Positions 1-9,036 are shown, numbered from the stretch's first letter. The stretch is DNA of 64,000 nucleotides from Alkalinema sp. CACIAM 70d (GCA_002148405.1 MUGG01000098.1:62001-126000), one strand, 5' to 3'. Made by a program: numbers and translations. Notes: generated by a model from the letters alone, not told the origin.

Positions 1-1
1 A

Positions 2-169
2 ACTACTAACATGTTCCTCCAAGCTGCTTTAGCGATCGCCTCCTTGGTCAATCCCCAGGAACTCAACCGTGAGCACATTGTGCCCTCGGTGTTTGACGAT
101 CGGATTGCTCCAGCGGTTGCCGCAGCGGTGCAAAAGGCAGCCCGCGAAGATGGCGTTGCTCAACACTAG
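2..169 (+). CDS. Malic enzyme, C-terminal fragment (5' cut by window)
   Basis: The reading frame is open from the window edge and ends at TAG 167-169. The residues resemble the C-terminal end of bacterial NAD(P)-dependent malic enzymes: a helix of the type FLQAALAIASLV, then a PSVFDDRIAPAVAAAV segment and a terminal AAREDGVA. In the full protein, L-malate is oxidatively decarboxylated to pyruvate and CO2 in the cytosol. No catalytic residues lie in this fragment, so the assignment rests only on the tail signature. A strong hairpin follows 47 nt after the stop. Confidence 0.6.
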   Translation, partial: TTNMFLQAALAIASLVNPQELNREHIVPSVFDDRIAPAVAAAVQKAAREDGVAQH

Positions 170-215
170 TGATGCATACAGGGGCGCATTCTACGGTTGC
201 GACCCTCACCCTAAA

Positions 216-240
216 TCCCTCTCCCGTTCTGGGAGAGGGA
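216..240. terminator. Perfect 10-bp hairpin, cyanobacterial repeat type
   Basis: TCCCTCTCCC (216-225) pairs perfectly with GGGAGAGGGA (231-240) around a 5-nt loop, preceded by CCCTCACCCTAAA. The word resembles a small palindromic repeat dispersed in many cyanobacterial genomes. Here it lies between the malic enzyme stop and the convergent usp gene, so it could terminate the former. No poly-T tract follows directly. Confidence 0.6.
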
Positions 241-305
241 CTTTGAGTTTGGTTTCCCTGCTCTGATTTCAGGATTGAATCGCGTGATAACTTGTTGCTA
301 CAGAG

Positions 306-344
306 CTAAGACTCAAGTTTTTGGGCAAACTAAGACTCAAGTTT
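306..344. repeat. 15-bp direct repeat overlapping usp stop codon
   Basis: CTAAGACTCAAGTTT occurs at 306-320 and 330-344, a 24-bp period. On the minus strand the second copy contains the final codons and stop of the universal stress gene. It belongs to a series of stop-codon-associated duplications in this window. Confidence 0.75.
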
Positions 345-815
345 GAGGGTGAGTACAGAACAGGGGGAATGGTGCAGAACGTAATGACTCACACTGCCTA
401 GCAGCAGTTCTTTGAGCCCGGAATGGCCCCGACTGCCGATCAGAATTAAATCCGCGCCCCACGACTGGGCCAACTCACAAATGACCCGTCCAGGGTTTCC
501 AGGTAGTTGGCGGATTTCGGTGGCTATATTGGCTTGGTTGGCGGTGGTGGTGAACGATCGCAGTTGTTCCAGTTTCGCGCCTGCGTAGGTTTCCCATTCC
601 CGTCGCCAGAGTTCGATCGTGGAGTCGCTGCCCGGTGACCAGTATTGCGGGTCTACCCCAGGAGGTACCAGGATGGGACTGCCTTCTTCGTTCCCCGACA
701 ATACATGCAGTAACAGTAATTCCGCTACGTTGCACTGTGCCAGAGACAGGGCAGTTTGAAAAATGGATGCTCCAGCCGATGAGCCATCCAGGGCAACTAG
801 GATTTTCTTAAACAT
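330..815 (-). CDS. Universal stress protein (UspA family)
   Basis: A 161-residue single-domain Usp protein. The N-terminus FKKILVALDGS is the first beta strand with the nucleotide-contacting Asp. The C-terminal ATP-binding signature is intact: GSRGHSGLKELLLGSVS followed by PCSVLTL. This predicts an ATP-binding, cytosolic stress protein of the UspA/MJ0577 type. The exact stimulus cannot be read from sequence. The gene stands alone, convergent with the malic enzyme gene. Its last codons and stop (330-344) are duplicated 24 bp away at 306-320. Confidence 0.9.
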   Translation of the reverse strand: MFKKILVALDGSSAGASIFQTALSLAQCNVAELLLLHVLSGNEEGSPILVPPGVDPQYWSPGSDSTIELWRREWETYAGAKLEQLRSFTTTANQANIATEIRQLPGNPGRVICELAQSWGADLILIGSRGHSGLKELLLGSVSHYVLHHSPCSVLTLKLES

Positions 816-1071
816 AGGTTTACCCTGCGATCGTGTCCTATGCTTTTATCCTACGCAATAGGTCGCCTAGACAGACTGAATAGTGCGTATTTTGCCACTA
901 AACTTATTGCGCATTTCCGGTAGGAGTACAGTTACAGGCAGTAGGATAGAATTATAGAAGCATTCAGCACCGATATTAACCGATCCTAGCCGTGGGCGAT
1001 ATGACCAGTGGGAGATTGGGCCAGAGACTACGGTGCGATGCCATACCTGAACCCCGACTGGGAGGTCAGCC

Positions 1072-2721
1072 ATGTCTTGCTTCAGGCTTTCAGGGATGAT
1101 TGTTGACGTACTCCACAGGACGCTATTTCCAGGAACGGTCAGGGTGGAGGATGGCAAAATTCGATCGATTCAACGGCAGGATGGCGGAACTCCAGAGCAA
1201 TACATTCTGCCGGGATTGGTGGACGCCCATATTCACCTCGAAAGCTCCCTCTTACCGCCCACGGAATTTGCACGGTTAGCCACAGTTCATGGCACAGTGG
1301 CCACGGTTTCCGACCCCCATGAAATTGCCAATGTGTTGGGACTGTCCGGCATCCACTGGATGGTGAGTCAGGCGGCGAAGACCCCCATGGAAATTGCTTT
1401 CGGTGCGCCCTCCTGCGTTCCTGCAACGACCTGTGAAACCGCAGGTGCAACCCTCTCGATCGAAGCCATTCGCACACTTTTTGAGCAGGAAGGATTGACC
1501 TATCTCAGCGAAATGATGAATGTCCCAGGAGTCCTAGTGCGGGATGGGGAGGTGATGGCGAAAATTGCCCTAGCGCGGGAGTTTGGTTATCCGATCGATG
1601 GCCATGCGCCGGGTTTACGGGGAGATGCGGCCCAACAATATGCTGCGGCACACATTTCCACGGATCACGAATGTTTTACCCTGGAAGAAGCTCTGGATAA
1701 GCTAGCAGCGGGCATGAAAATCCTGATTCGGGAAGGGTCAGCGGCTAAAAATTTTGAGGCGTTACATCCGTTAATTGATCGCTATCCCGATCGCTGTATG
1801 TTTTGTAGCGACGATCGCCACCCTGATGATTTGGTCAAGGGTCATATTAATCGATTGGTGCAGCGATCGATTGCTTTGGGCCATAACGTGATGAATGTTC
1901 TGCAAATTGCCTGTGTGAACCCTGTGCAGCATTATGGCTTAAAGGTGGGCTTGTTGCAGGTGGGCGATCCAGCGGATTTGATTGTGGTCAATAACTTGCA
2001 AGACTTCCAAGTTCAGCAAACCTACTGCAAGGGGCAATTGGTCGCCAAGAATCAGCAAGCCTTGTTACCCCATCAATCTGTGGCGTTAATCAACAATTTC
2101 CACGCCAGTGAACAGTCGGTCGCGGCCTTTACCATCCCAGCAGCCGGACGAGAAGGTCAATGGGTGCGGGTGATGCAGGCGATCGATGGCCAGTTGATCA
2201 CGCCGGAGGTGCACTTGCCCCCAGGGGTGAAGTCGGGGTCTGTGCAGAGCGATGTGACGCGAGATGTGTTGAAAATTGCGGTGGTGAATCGTTACAACCA
2301 TCAACCGCCAGCCCTAGGGTTGGTTCAGAACTTTGGACTGCGGCGAGGGGCGATCGCCTCCAGTGTGGCCCACGATTCCCATAACATTGTGGCGGTGGGA
2401 ACGACGGATGAAGAATTGTGCGCAGCGGTGAATGCGGTGATTCATGCCCAGGGGGGAATTGCGGTCGTGGAGGGCGATCGGGTGGAGGTGTTGCCCTTGC
2501 CGATCGCTGGGTTGATGAGTGACCAGGAGGGCTATGGGGTGGCGGCGCACTATGCAGCGTTGACGCGCCGAGCGCAAGAATTGGGATCGCCCCTGACCTC
2601 CCCCTTTATGACGTTATCCTTTATGGCCTTGTTAGTGATTCCCGAGTTGAAATTGAGCGATCGGGGATTGTTCAGCAACTCAGATTTTCAATTTGTTCCG
2701 CTGTGGGTAGAGACACAATAG
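1072..2721 (+). CDS. ade: Adenine deaminase
   Basis: 549 residues, close to the usual size of the amidohydrolase-type adenine deaminases that convert adenine to hypoxanthine and ammonia in purine salvage. Metal-site motifs are visible in order: DAHIHLESS (first His pair), DPHEIANV, GHAP, STDHE and the CSDDRHPDDL segment carrying the metal-binding Asp. The C-terminal domain holds LRRGAIASSVAHDSHNIV, typical of Ade. The start at ATG 1072 puts the conserved beta-sandwich strand at residue 7; no strong ribosome binding site is seen. The gene is monocistronic, followed by short tandem repeats that begin over its stop codon. Confidence 0.93.
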   Translation: MSCFRLSGMIVDVLHRTLFPGTVRVEDGKIRSIQRQDGGTPEQYILPGLVDAHIHLESSLLPPTEFARLATVHGTVATVSDPHEIANVLGLSGIHWMVSQAAKTPMEIAFGAPSCVPATTCETAGATLSIEAIRTLFEQEGLTYLSEMMNVPGVLVRDGEVMAKIALAREFGYPIDGHAPGLRGDAAQQYAAAHISTDHECFTLEEALDKLAAGMKILIREGSAAKNFEALHPLIDRYPDRCMFCSDDRHPDDLVKGHINRLVQRSIALGHNVMNVLQIACVNPVQHYGLKVGLLQVGDPADLIVVNNLQDFQVQQTYCKGQLVAKNQQALLPHQSVALINNFHASEQSVAAFTIPAAGREGQWVRVMQAIDGQLITPEVHLPPGVKSGSVQSDVTRDVLKIAVVNRYNHQPPALGLVQNFGLRRGAIASSVAHDSHNIVAVGTTDEELCAAVNAVIHAQGGIAVVEGDRVEVLPLPIAGLMSDQEGYGVAAHYAALTRRAQELGSPLTSPFMTLSFMALLVIPELKLSDRGLFSNSDFQFVPLWVETQ

Positions 2722-2757
2722 GTCTGCACGCGATAGGTCTGCATACAATAGGTCTGC
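2718..2757. repeat. Three tandem 15-bp units over the ade stop codon
   Basis: ATAGGTCTGC is repeated at 2718, 2733 and 2748, with an exact 15-bp period. The first copy contains the ade TAG stop (2719-2721). A second cluster follows at 2830-2862: AAGTACAAGTCACACT twice with a 17-bp period. Confidence 0.8.
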
Positions 2758-2879
2758 GCGCGAAATCAGTCAATGCCATTCAATCGATCATGATTAAAGG
2801 TTCGTAGCGCCCAGCAAATGTAAATGTATAAGTACAAGTCACACTTAAGTACAAGTCACACTAGAGCTACATCACACAA

Positions 2880-4067
2880 TCAAGAAGCAAAGTTTGAGGA
2901 TTTTGGATGAACCCAACCTTTTGCACTAAACAGCCAAGGACAGTATCGCTCAGAGAGGTGAGCAACTCCGATCGGAATAACCAATCCTCCCACCATACCA
3001 CCTACAAAATGGATGAAAAATTGATCGGTGTGTAAGATTTTTTGGAGTAAAACTCGCATTGCTACCCAGGAAAGCATATGAACGATATAGATATGCAAAG
3101 AATACCGTCCAAATTGTCGTATCCAACCCAGTAAATTCTGGCGAGACAATCCGTAAGATAGCAATGTTATTGTCGTAATACCCAAAATTGAAGATGGAAA
3201 TAGTAATGTAATTGAGTGAATCTTTTCATTGGTAAAAATGGGGAGAATAGCAATGATAAATTTCACATGTAAAATAGCACTGACACCCGCCAAAATATAG
3301 CACCACTTTGTCTTAAGGTGTTTGCTTAAGAGTGAAGATGACTGGAGAATATACTTTGATAAAAAACTAGCAAGAACAAAGTAGAGAAAGAGGTTGAAAA
3401 CTGGAAATAGAATTCCCCATTGCAGCCATGGAGCAAATATCGCAAGGATTAGTGAAATAAGTAATACGACTCTCGAACGGAAATGCTGTTTTAAAGTTGC
3501 AAATAAGATATGACTAATACATAGTGCATAGAGAAACCAGAGATGCAACTCAGGATTCAATACTGATTTATAGGGAATCTCGAAAATGTTAAACTGCCCC
3601 TTGTTGGTGTAAGGAGCCATCAGTGCAAGAGTAATACTAAAAATAACTGTCCAAACGATGTAAGGATACATTAAGTTGACTATTTTCTTCCAGTAGAAGG
3701 TTTTTTGTTGAATAATGTTTTGAAACTTATCAAAATTGACAAATAAACCCGCTATAAAGAAAAATATAGCCATATGGAAACTATAAATTCCTGCAACGGA
3801 ATGTTCTATCACGTATTTGAGTCCTGGTAAAAGGGTTTGTGTGACTCCGGCGTTGCTCAGACCACTGACCACATGCCCATAAACGACTAGAATGATTCCG
3901 ATCCCTTTTGCATAATCAACCCACTCTACTCGCGTAGCCTGAGACCGTGAAGATGCATTAGGCTGTGAAGTTGTTTCAGACGCCCCGTTCAAATCAGATG
4001 AATTACAGGGTGAAATCATGGGAGTGGATGAAGGGTGATTTGCGGTATCTAAAGGGTCTTGTTGCAT
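2880..4067 (-). CDS. Acyltransferase 3 family integral membrane protein
   Basis: 395 residues with about ten hydrophobic segments. After a polar 45-residue N-terminus comes the family hallmark RVEWVDYAKGIGIILVVYGHV, with the catalytic-type His of the first transmembrane helix. The family transfers acetyl or other acyl groups to extracytoplasmic sugars; the substrate cannot be told here. The DNA is clearly more AT-rich than ade and has fewer CGATCG words, which suggests lateral acquisition. It stands alone on the minus strand with intergenic DNA on both sides. Confidence 0.8.
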   Translation of the reverse strand: MQQDPLDTANHPSSTPMISPCNSSDLNGASETTSQPNASSRSQATRVEWVDYAKGIGIILVVYGHVVSGLSNAGVTQTLLPGLKYVIEHSVAGIYSFHMAIFFFIAGLFVNFDKFQNIIQQKTFYWKKIVNLMYPYIVWTVIFSITLALMAPYTNKGQFNIFEIPYKSVLNPELHLWFLYALCISHILFATLKQHFRSRVVLLISLILAIFAPWLQWGILFPVFNLFLYFVLASFLSKYILQSSSLLSKHLKTKWCYILAGVSAILHVKFIIAILPIFTNEKIHSITLLFPSSILGITTITLLSYGLSRQNLLGWIRQFGRYSLHIYIVHMLSWVAMRVLLQKILHTDQFFIHFVGGMVGGLVIPIGVAHLSERYCPWLFSAKGWVHPKSSNFAS

Positions 4068-4561
4068 GACAGCTTAGTGAATAGAAAGGGTGGTGTCTTT
4101 GGAACCGTAAGCTATTTGGTTTCATCCTAAAGGAATATCCTTTGCAAGAAAAACAAGCATGGATGATTTTGAAGATGTGCGATATAAAGAGATCACAAAA
4201 TTTTTTCTGAAAATAGAATTTTACTAAAAGGATCGCTGTTTAGAGTTAGGTGCAATTCTAGAAAGAAGGTAGCTATGTCAGTATCTAGGTTGTGGGATTT
4301 GTTCCCTCAAATAGGAAGATAACGTCCTGTTCTCACCTCACTATGTGATGTGTTTTGGCTTTTGAATCAGTGAGTTGGTGATTATTAAAGCTGGCTGCTA
4401 TTAATTTCCTATTGGTATTTGAAAAATAAACTTCTTCACGAAATACTTTTACAGTAATCAAGGTAAATGTAGATTCAGCGGGTGTAATGATTTTCGAAGC
4501 TTGAGGTATATTTACAACGGTGATCGGGCATCCTAGTAAAAGCGTTAGGAATGTTTTCATC
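4068..4561. other. Intergenic, AT-rich, no gene recognised
   Basis: About 490 bp between divergent genes. It must hold promoters for the acyltransferase and the PLD-like lipoprotein genes. Reading frames present are short or antisense to the lipoprotein gene. No RNA gene was recognised. Confidence 0.5.
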
Positions 4562-6196
4562 ATGCTGAATCGGATTGTTGTTAGCGGCGCTTCGGCGGTG
4601 CTGTGCATCGGGTTGTCCCTAGGCTTGGGCGCTTGCCAAAAACAATCGATCGCCCCGGTGACGGTTCTGAAATCCGATACATTGTCCCAGGATGCCAAGA
4701 TTCAGGTTTACATGAACCAGAATACATCGGCGGAATTTAAAGAACCCTACCGTCCGATGACGCGGGCAGGCGATAACCTTGAGCAACAAATTATTGACAC
4801 GATTAATCAAGCCCAATCCACGATCGTTGTAGCCGTCCAGGAGTTTCGTTTGCCCAATATTGCCAAGGCATTGCGCGATCGGGCGGCGGCGGGGATCAAG
4901 GTACGGGTCGTTTTAGAAAATCAATATTCCAAACCCTACAGTGCATATACTGCGGCAGATATTGCCCAGTTAGATGACCATGAAAAGCCTCGGTATGAAG
5001 ATGCAAAACGATTTATTGATGTCAATACGGATGGACAGTTAAGCACTGAGGAGATGGCCGATCGGGATGCTTTGGTGATTCTCGATCGTTCGAATATTCC
5101 ACGGATTGATGATACTGCCGATGGGTCTAAAGGCAGTAAGTTAATGCATCACAAGTTTATGGTGGTGGATGGTCGTTGGGTCATTGCAACCTCAGCCAAT
5201 TGGACAATGTCAGATGTATTTGGAGATTTTGGTTCTAGTGCTAGTCGCGGCAATGCTAATAACTTTCTGAAAATTGATAGTCCGGAATTAGCAAAGTTAT
5301 TTACCGAAGAATTTAACATCATGTGGGGGGATGGCCCCGGTGGTAAGCGAGACAGTCGGTTTGGCGATCGCAAGCCTTTTCGGGGGGCACGGCAGGTCAA
5401 AGTTGGGGATGCGTTAGTGGAGATACAATTTTCAGCAACGCCGCGCAAAGTTTCTTGGCAACAATCGACGAATGGACTAATCGCCAAGACGTTGACCCAG
5501 GCTAAATCGTCGATCGCGATGGCGTTGTTTGTCTTTTCCGATCAACAGTTGGTGAATGCGCTAGAACCTGCGAGCCAGCGGGGTGTGAAGATTCAGACGT
5601 TGATTGAACCAGGCTTTGCCTATCGCTATTACAGTGATGGTTTGGATATGCTGGGAGTAACGCTACGAGATAGTTGTCGCATCGATCCAGAAAACCGTCC
5701 CTGGAAGCAGCCGATTAAGACAGTAGGAGTTCCTAAGATGCCGCCTGGAGATTTGCTGCACCATAAGTTTGGAATCGTTGACGATAATACTGTAGTGATG
5801 GGATCCCACAATTGGACAGAATCCGCTAATCGCGGTAATGATGAAACACTTTTGGTAATTCATAGCAAAACGATAGCGGCCCATTACAAACGGGAATTTG
5901 AGCGGTTGATGCAATCAGTGACCTTGGGGGTACCGCCTGCATTGCAGAAGAAAATCGCTAAGCAGCAGGACGATTGTAAGCATGTGAAATCTTCGATCGA
6001 CTCATCTGGGCGAGTGAATGTGAATACTGCAACGGCGGAAGAATTGGATCGGTTGCCGGGAATTGGTAAGAAATCAGCAGAACGCATTGTGGCAGCACGG
6101 CAACAGCGACCTTTACGGGGGTTACAGGATTTGGCACAGGTTCCTGGAATGACGCCGAAGAAGATTCAAAAACTGGGTGATCGGGTCACGTTTTAA
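4562..6196 (+). CDS. PLD-like lipoprotein with EF-hand loop and ComEA-type helix-hairpin-helix tail
   Basis: About 544 residues from ATG 4562, chosen because it gives a compact lipoprotein signal (hydrophobic core, then LGLGAC with lipobox Cys about residue 25); ATG 4520 would add 14 residues. Two phospholipase-D HKD half-sites follow: HHKFMVVDG...SANWT (about residue 197) and HHKFGIVDD...SHNWT (about residue 400). A canonical EF-hand loop, DVNTDGQLSTEE, sits inside the first half at about 153-164. The last 60 residues are a ComEA-like HhH: VNVNTATAEELDRLPGIGKKSAERI. The seen parts suggest a surface-anchored, Ca2+-responsive phosphodiesterase, perhaps a nuclease, that can bind DNA. Substrate is inference. 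Confidence 0.85.
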   Translation: MLNRIVVSGASAVLCIGLSLGLGACQKQSIAPVTVLKSDTLSQDAKIQVYMNQNTSAEFKEPYRPMTRAGDNLEQQIIDTINQAQSTIVVAVQEFRLPNIAKALRDRAAAGIKVRVVLENQYSKPYSAYTAADIAQLDDHEKPRYEDAKRFIDVNTDGQLSTEEMADRDALVILDRSNIPRIDDTADGSKGSKLMHHKFMVVDGRWVIATSANWTMSDVFGDFGSSASRGNANNFLKIDSPELAKLFTEEFNIMWGDGPGGKRDSRFGDRKPFRGARQVKVGDALVEIQFSATPRKVSWQQSTNGLIAKTLTQAKSSIAMALFVFSDQQLVNALEPASQRGVKIQTLIEPGFAYRYYSDGLDMLGVTLRDSCRIDPENRPWKQPIKTVGVPKMPPGDLLHHKFGIVDDNTVVMGSHNWTESANRGNDETLLVIHSKTIAAHYKREFERLMQSVTLGVPPALQKKIAKQQDDCKHVKSSIDSSGRVNVNTATAEELDRLPGIGKKSAERIVAARQQRPLRGLQDLAQVPGMTPKKIQKLGDRVTF

Positions 6197-6394
6197 TACT
6201 CAAGATAGGCGAGTACTCAAGAGATTACTCTTGTAGCAATAAAAGGTGAAAATCTAGAAATTTCGCTAAAATATAAGTCGTCTCACCCCCAAGTTAGTCT
6301 GCAACTATTTAAAATTGAGTAGCAGCTAACTTTGGAGATAACTTCTTGGCTAATTGTTTAGTATTCTTATTTCAAATAATTATTTTGTGAAAGT

Positions 6395-7360
6395 ATGATG
6401 AATTCAAGGCAGATAGAGAGTTGGGCGTTAAGAATTATTGATTGTGTAAAAAGTGGACAGCCAAATGAAGATTTTTTAGTTGAATTAAAACGAGATTGGA
6501 TCTCTGCAGATAAGGCTGCTCGGCGAATTGCAGGACATGCCAATGCTGCAAGAGGTGAGCAAATCCTTTGGTTAATAGGGATTGATGAAAAATCTGGGCC
6601 TCTTGGGGTAGATGCTAATGAGTTAGCTAATTGGTACCGTCAAGTAGAGTCCTATTTCAGTGAATTAGCGCCTAAGATGACTCCTCTGAATATTCCAGTG
6701 GATGGAGTTGTAATTGTAGCCTTACTTTTTGAGACTGATCGTGCACCTTTCCTTGTTAGAAATCCTGCATATGGTGCCCAGAAAGGAGAATGTATTGAAT
6801 TAGAAATCCCTTGGCGTGCGAATACTTCAATCAGATCAGCACGTCGTTCTGACATTATTAAACTACTAACGCCACTGGAAGTGCTGCCTACTCCTGAGCT
6901 GCTTGATATTCAGTTAAAACTCACTCGCCAAGGAAAAGATTCTTTTGGCAACCATCATGACGAGAAATGTGAACTGTTCGCAGAACTGTACATTACCCCT
7001 TCAGATAAAAATAGAGTTGTTATTCCTTTTCACCGATGCCACATAGATTTTGACATTCCTGATTCTATATCATTCACTTCTTCTGAGGTAAGATTGTATC
7101 CTACTCCCAGCTTAGATCCTTATCTCATCTTCGATCGGACGAGAAATCGTGAACCTAGCTCTCTTACTATCCAAAGCACTGCATACGAAATTATAATTCA
7201 TGGCCCTGGCAAGATTTCACTGCAGGCAACAGCACTTATACCCACTTCATTGAATTTTCCAGAAAATCCTAGAGTTAACGTTTCAATATATCTGAAACCT
7301 GCTAATGCGGATCGCCCAGTTGTTTTGATGAAATCATTGGTTGACTTAGAAGTAAGATAG
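6395..7360 (+). CDS. AlbA_2/Schlafen-like putative nucleic-acid-binding protein
   Basis: 321 residues, start ATG 6395 (ATG also at 6398). The N-terminal third resembles AlbA_2 (Schlafen-type) domains: FLVELKRDW, then AARRIAGHANAARGEQILWLIGID with a following PLGV, and later APFLVRN. The C-terminal half is beta-rich and unrecognised. AlbA_2 proteins are often regulators or conflict-system components. DNA is AT-rich compared with neighbours (rare CGATCG), a sign of transfer. It sits alone upstream of the conflict-type island. Fold assignment is by eye. Confidence 0.6.
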   Translation: MMNSRQIESWALRIIDCVKSGQPNEDFLVELKRDWISADKAARRIAGHANAARGEQILWLIGIDEKSGPLGVDANELANWYRQVESYFSELAPKMTPLNIPVDGVVIVALLFETDRAPFLVRNPAYGAQKGECIELEIPWRANTSIRSARRSDIIKLLTPLEVLPTPELLDIQLKLTRQGKDSFGNHHDEKCELFAELYITPSDKNRVVIPFHRCHIDFDIPDSISFTSSEVRLYPTPSLDPYLIFDRTRNREPSSLTIQSTAYEIIIHGPGKISLQATALIPTSLNFPENPRVNVSIYLKPANADRPVVLMKSLVDLEVR

Positions 7361-7403
7361 GCTCTCATAAATCAATGTAATTTCTCTTTACTATCAATCA
7401 CCT

Positions 7404-7781
7404 ATGATTCCCACCATCGAATCGCAAATTTGTGCACTGGAAGAACGACTGCGACAGGCGATGCTGGCCTCGGATGTGGCAGTCTTAGACGAACTCTTGG
7501 CTTCTGACATCATCATCACCAGCCACCTCGGCGAACGTCTGACCAAACAGGATGATCTCGCAGCCCATACCTCCGGTGCCTTCAAAATCAATGAACTGCA
7601 ACCCTCAGAACAACAAATCCAAGTCCATGGTGAAGCAGCGATCGTGTCTGTACGGATGCAGGTGGCAGGAAGTTACAATGGCAATCCCACTAATGGCAAC
7701 TTGCGCTATACCCGTGTGTGGGCTGTGACTGCTACTGGCCATTGGCAGATTGTTGCTGCTCACATTGGTTTAATCGCTTAA
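7404..7781 (+). CDS. NTF2-like (DUF4440/SnoaL-type) protein
   Basis: 125 residues in a single NTF2-like cone fold: an N-terminal helix pair (IESQICALEERLRQAMLASDVAVLDELLASDIIITSHLGE), then strands ending in YTRVWAVTATGHWQIVAAHIG, the usual DUF4440 tail. Members bind small molecules or act as simple enzymes; no specific ligand is indicated. The start ATG 7404 is close to the predicted first helix. The gene is convergent with the Trypco1-like gene (33 bp apart). Confidence 0.75.
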   Translation: MIPTIESQICALEERLRQAMLASDVAVLDELLASDIIITSHLGERLTKQDDLAAHTSGAFKINELQPSEQQIQVHGEAAIVSVRMQVAGSYNGNPTNGNLRYTRVWAVTATGHWQIVAAHIGLIA

Positions 7782-7813
7782 TCGGTTGTTATTAACTGGT
7801 ACTTTGATAATTT

Positions 7814-8206
7814 CTAGATTGATCCCTTTTCCGATTTTGGAAATTTGCATTTCACCTCGATCGAGAAATCCGATTCAGTTTTGCCACTCGCGATTACTGG
7901 AATGCCACCTTCTGCACTGATTTTAATGTTGAACTTTAGATTGACTTCTTCCACATCAGCGATCGCGAGGTTCTTAAATGCACCGATCGCGTACTGGGTG
8001 TAGCCCTGGATCGTGCGGTGAACGTCTGCTAATTTCACGCGCACTTCCGGCGGTAACGTCGTGGGAATGGTCAGGCTTCTTTTGGCATTGGGATCATAGC
8101 TTTCCAAATCATCCAGGGGTTGGTTAGGTTGAATGGGTTGAGTGGCTTCTACCAGTACGTCGTAGGTGGCATCGGTATCTTCAAGGATGAGGCGTTGGAT
8201 TTGCAT
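7814..8206 (-). CDS. CU044_2847 / Trypco1-like small protein
   Basis: 130 residues. The C-terminal half carries the pattern AFKNLAIADVEEVNLKFNIKISAEGGIPVIASGKTESDFSIEVKCKF. This matches the CU044_2847 family, described as trypsin-co-occurring domain 1 (Trypco1), a small component that travels with peptidases and STAND NTPases in predicted bacterial conflict systems. It lies 0.8 kb from, and is divergent to, a caspase-nSTAND gene, which agrees with that context. A cytosolic adaptor or sensor role is inference. ATG 8206 is preceded on its strand by an AGAGAGC-like purine run. Confidence 0.65.
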   Translation of the reverse strand: MQIQRLILEDTDATYDVLVEATQPIQPNQPLDDLESYDPNAKRSLTIPTTLPPEVRVKLADVHRTIQGYTQYAIGAFKNLAIADVEEVNLKFNIKISAEGGIPVIASGKTESDFSIEVKCKFPKSEKGSI

Positions 8207-8372
8207 AGGGTCGCTCTCTGGAGAATTTTGGATTATCTCGAATCGTAGGTTCTCCGTTATTCTGCCAGATTTATCCTGGGATTAGGCAGGAAACATCCGT
8301 GTTCATGAAAAAATTACGGCGATCGTTCTTCCCTCGCTCCTGCGCTATGATCTAGAACATAGATTCTTTAAA

Positions 8373-8427
8373 GGATGCTTTCCTAGTTACACAATCGGGG
8401 GCACTGATAGGGACACTGAAAGCATCC
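8373..8427. promoter_or_regulatory. Inverted repeat upstream of UPF0175 gene
   Basis: GGATGCTTTC (8373-8382) and GAAAGCATCC (8418-8427) are perfect 10-bp inverted copies separated by 35 nt. A partial third echo (ACACTTTCAGCAT) lies just before the start codon. It could be an operator or an RNA hairpin for autoregulation of the antitoxin-like gene; function is inferred. Confidence 0.5.
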
Positions 8428-8464
8428 CTGAGCCGATCGACACTTTCAGCATGGAACCTAGGTT

Positions 8465-8776
8465 ATGCAAATTACCATCGATCTTCCCGAAAAGCTGCTT
8501 CAGCATTTTAATCGCGATCGCCTTGCCCATGAGATTCCAGAAGCTCTAGTCATTCAAGCCTACCAAGCTGAAAAAATTACCCATGCTGAAGTAGGTCGGA
8601 TTCTGGGGCTGTCTTCTCGATGGACAGTCGATGCTTTTTTGAAAGAACATAAGGCAGATTTGCACTATGATGAGGCGGATTTGGAGCACGATCGGGTAAG
8701 CCTCCAGCAGCTACGGGCAAAGTCCAGTCATAGCGCTTGTTGCAACCAACCAACTTTCGTATTTCCCAACGTTTGA
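8465..8776 (+). CDS. UPF0175 family, antitoxin-like protein
   Basis: 103 residues. The first 80 match UPF0175: MQITIDLPEKLL, then a helix-turn-helix-like HAEVGRILGLSSRWTVDAFLKEH and an acidic DEADLEHDRVSLQQL tail. UPF0175 proteins often precede a DUF3368/PIN toxin. Here the last 20 residues (from about RAKSSH) look unrelated to the family, and no toxin follows before the caspase gene, so the partner is probably lost or the C-terminus was replaced. An inverted repeat precedes the gene. Confidence 0.65.
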   Translation: MQITIDLPEKLLQHFNRDRLAHEIPEALVIQAYQAEKITHAEVGRILGLSSRWTVDAFLKEHKADLHYDEADLEHDRVSLQQLRAKSSHSACCNQPTFVFPNV

Positions 8777-9036
8777 TTTAGGCATTGCTAAACAAACCAA
8801 AGACTCAGGGACTTGCTAAGAAATAACCCTGGTTCACTCACCCCGCCTACCCGTTTACCCCTCTACCCCTCTATCCACTGTGGACTTTATTTATACGCTA
8901 CTCCCTTAGCACCTGACCTGTATTTCTCCAATTCAGTTATCTCCCGGTTCGTTGGCGGGGACGTTATCTTTTTTCGGGTCATGATTTATCCTGTGGAAGT
9001 AGGGTTTTCCCGTGGCTCTAGGTAGGTTCAGCTTCC

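Noticed and set aside
69..266. 65-codon plus-strand frame over the malic enzyme tail
   Set aside because: Out of frame with the malic enzyme fragment and runs through the palindromic repeat.
4333..4698. 121-codon minus-strand frame
   Set aside because: It overlaps the lipoprotein signal region on the other strand and has no recognisable domain.
8813..9025. 70-codon frame before the caspase gene, a possible lost UPF0175 partner
   Set aside because: Low-complexity CTACCC repeats and no PIN or DUF3368 motif.
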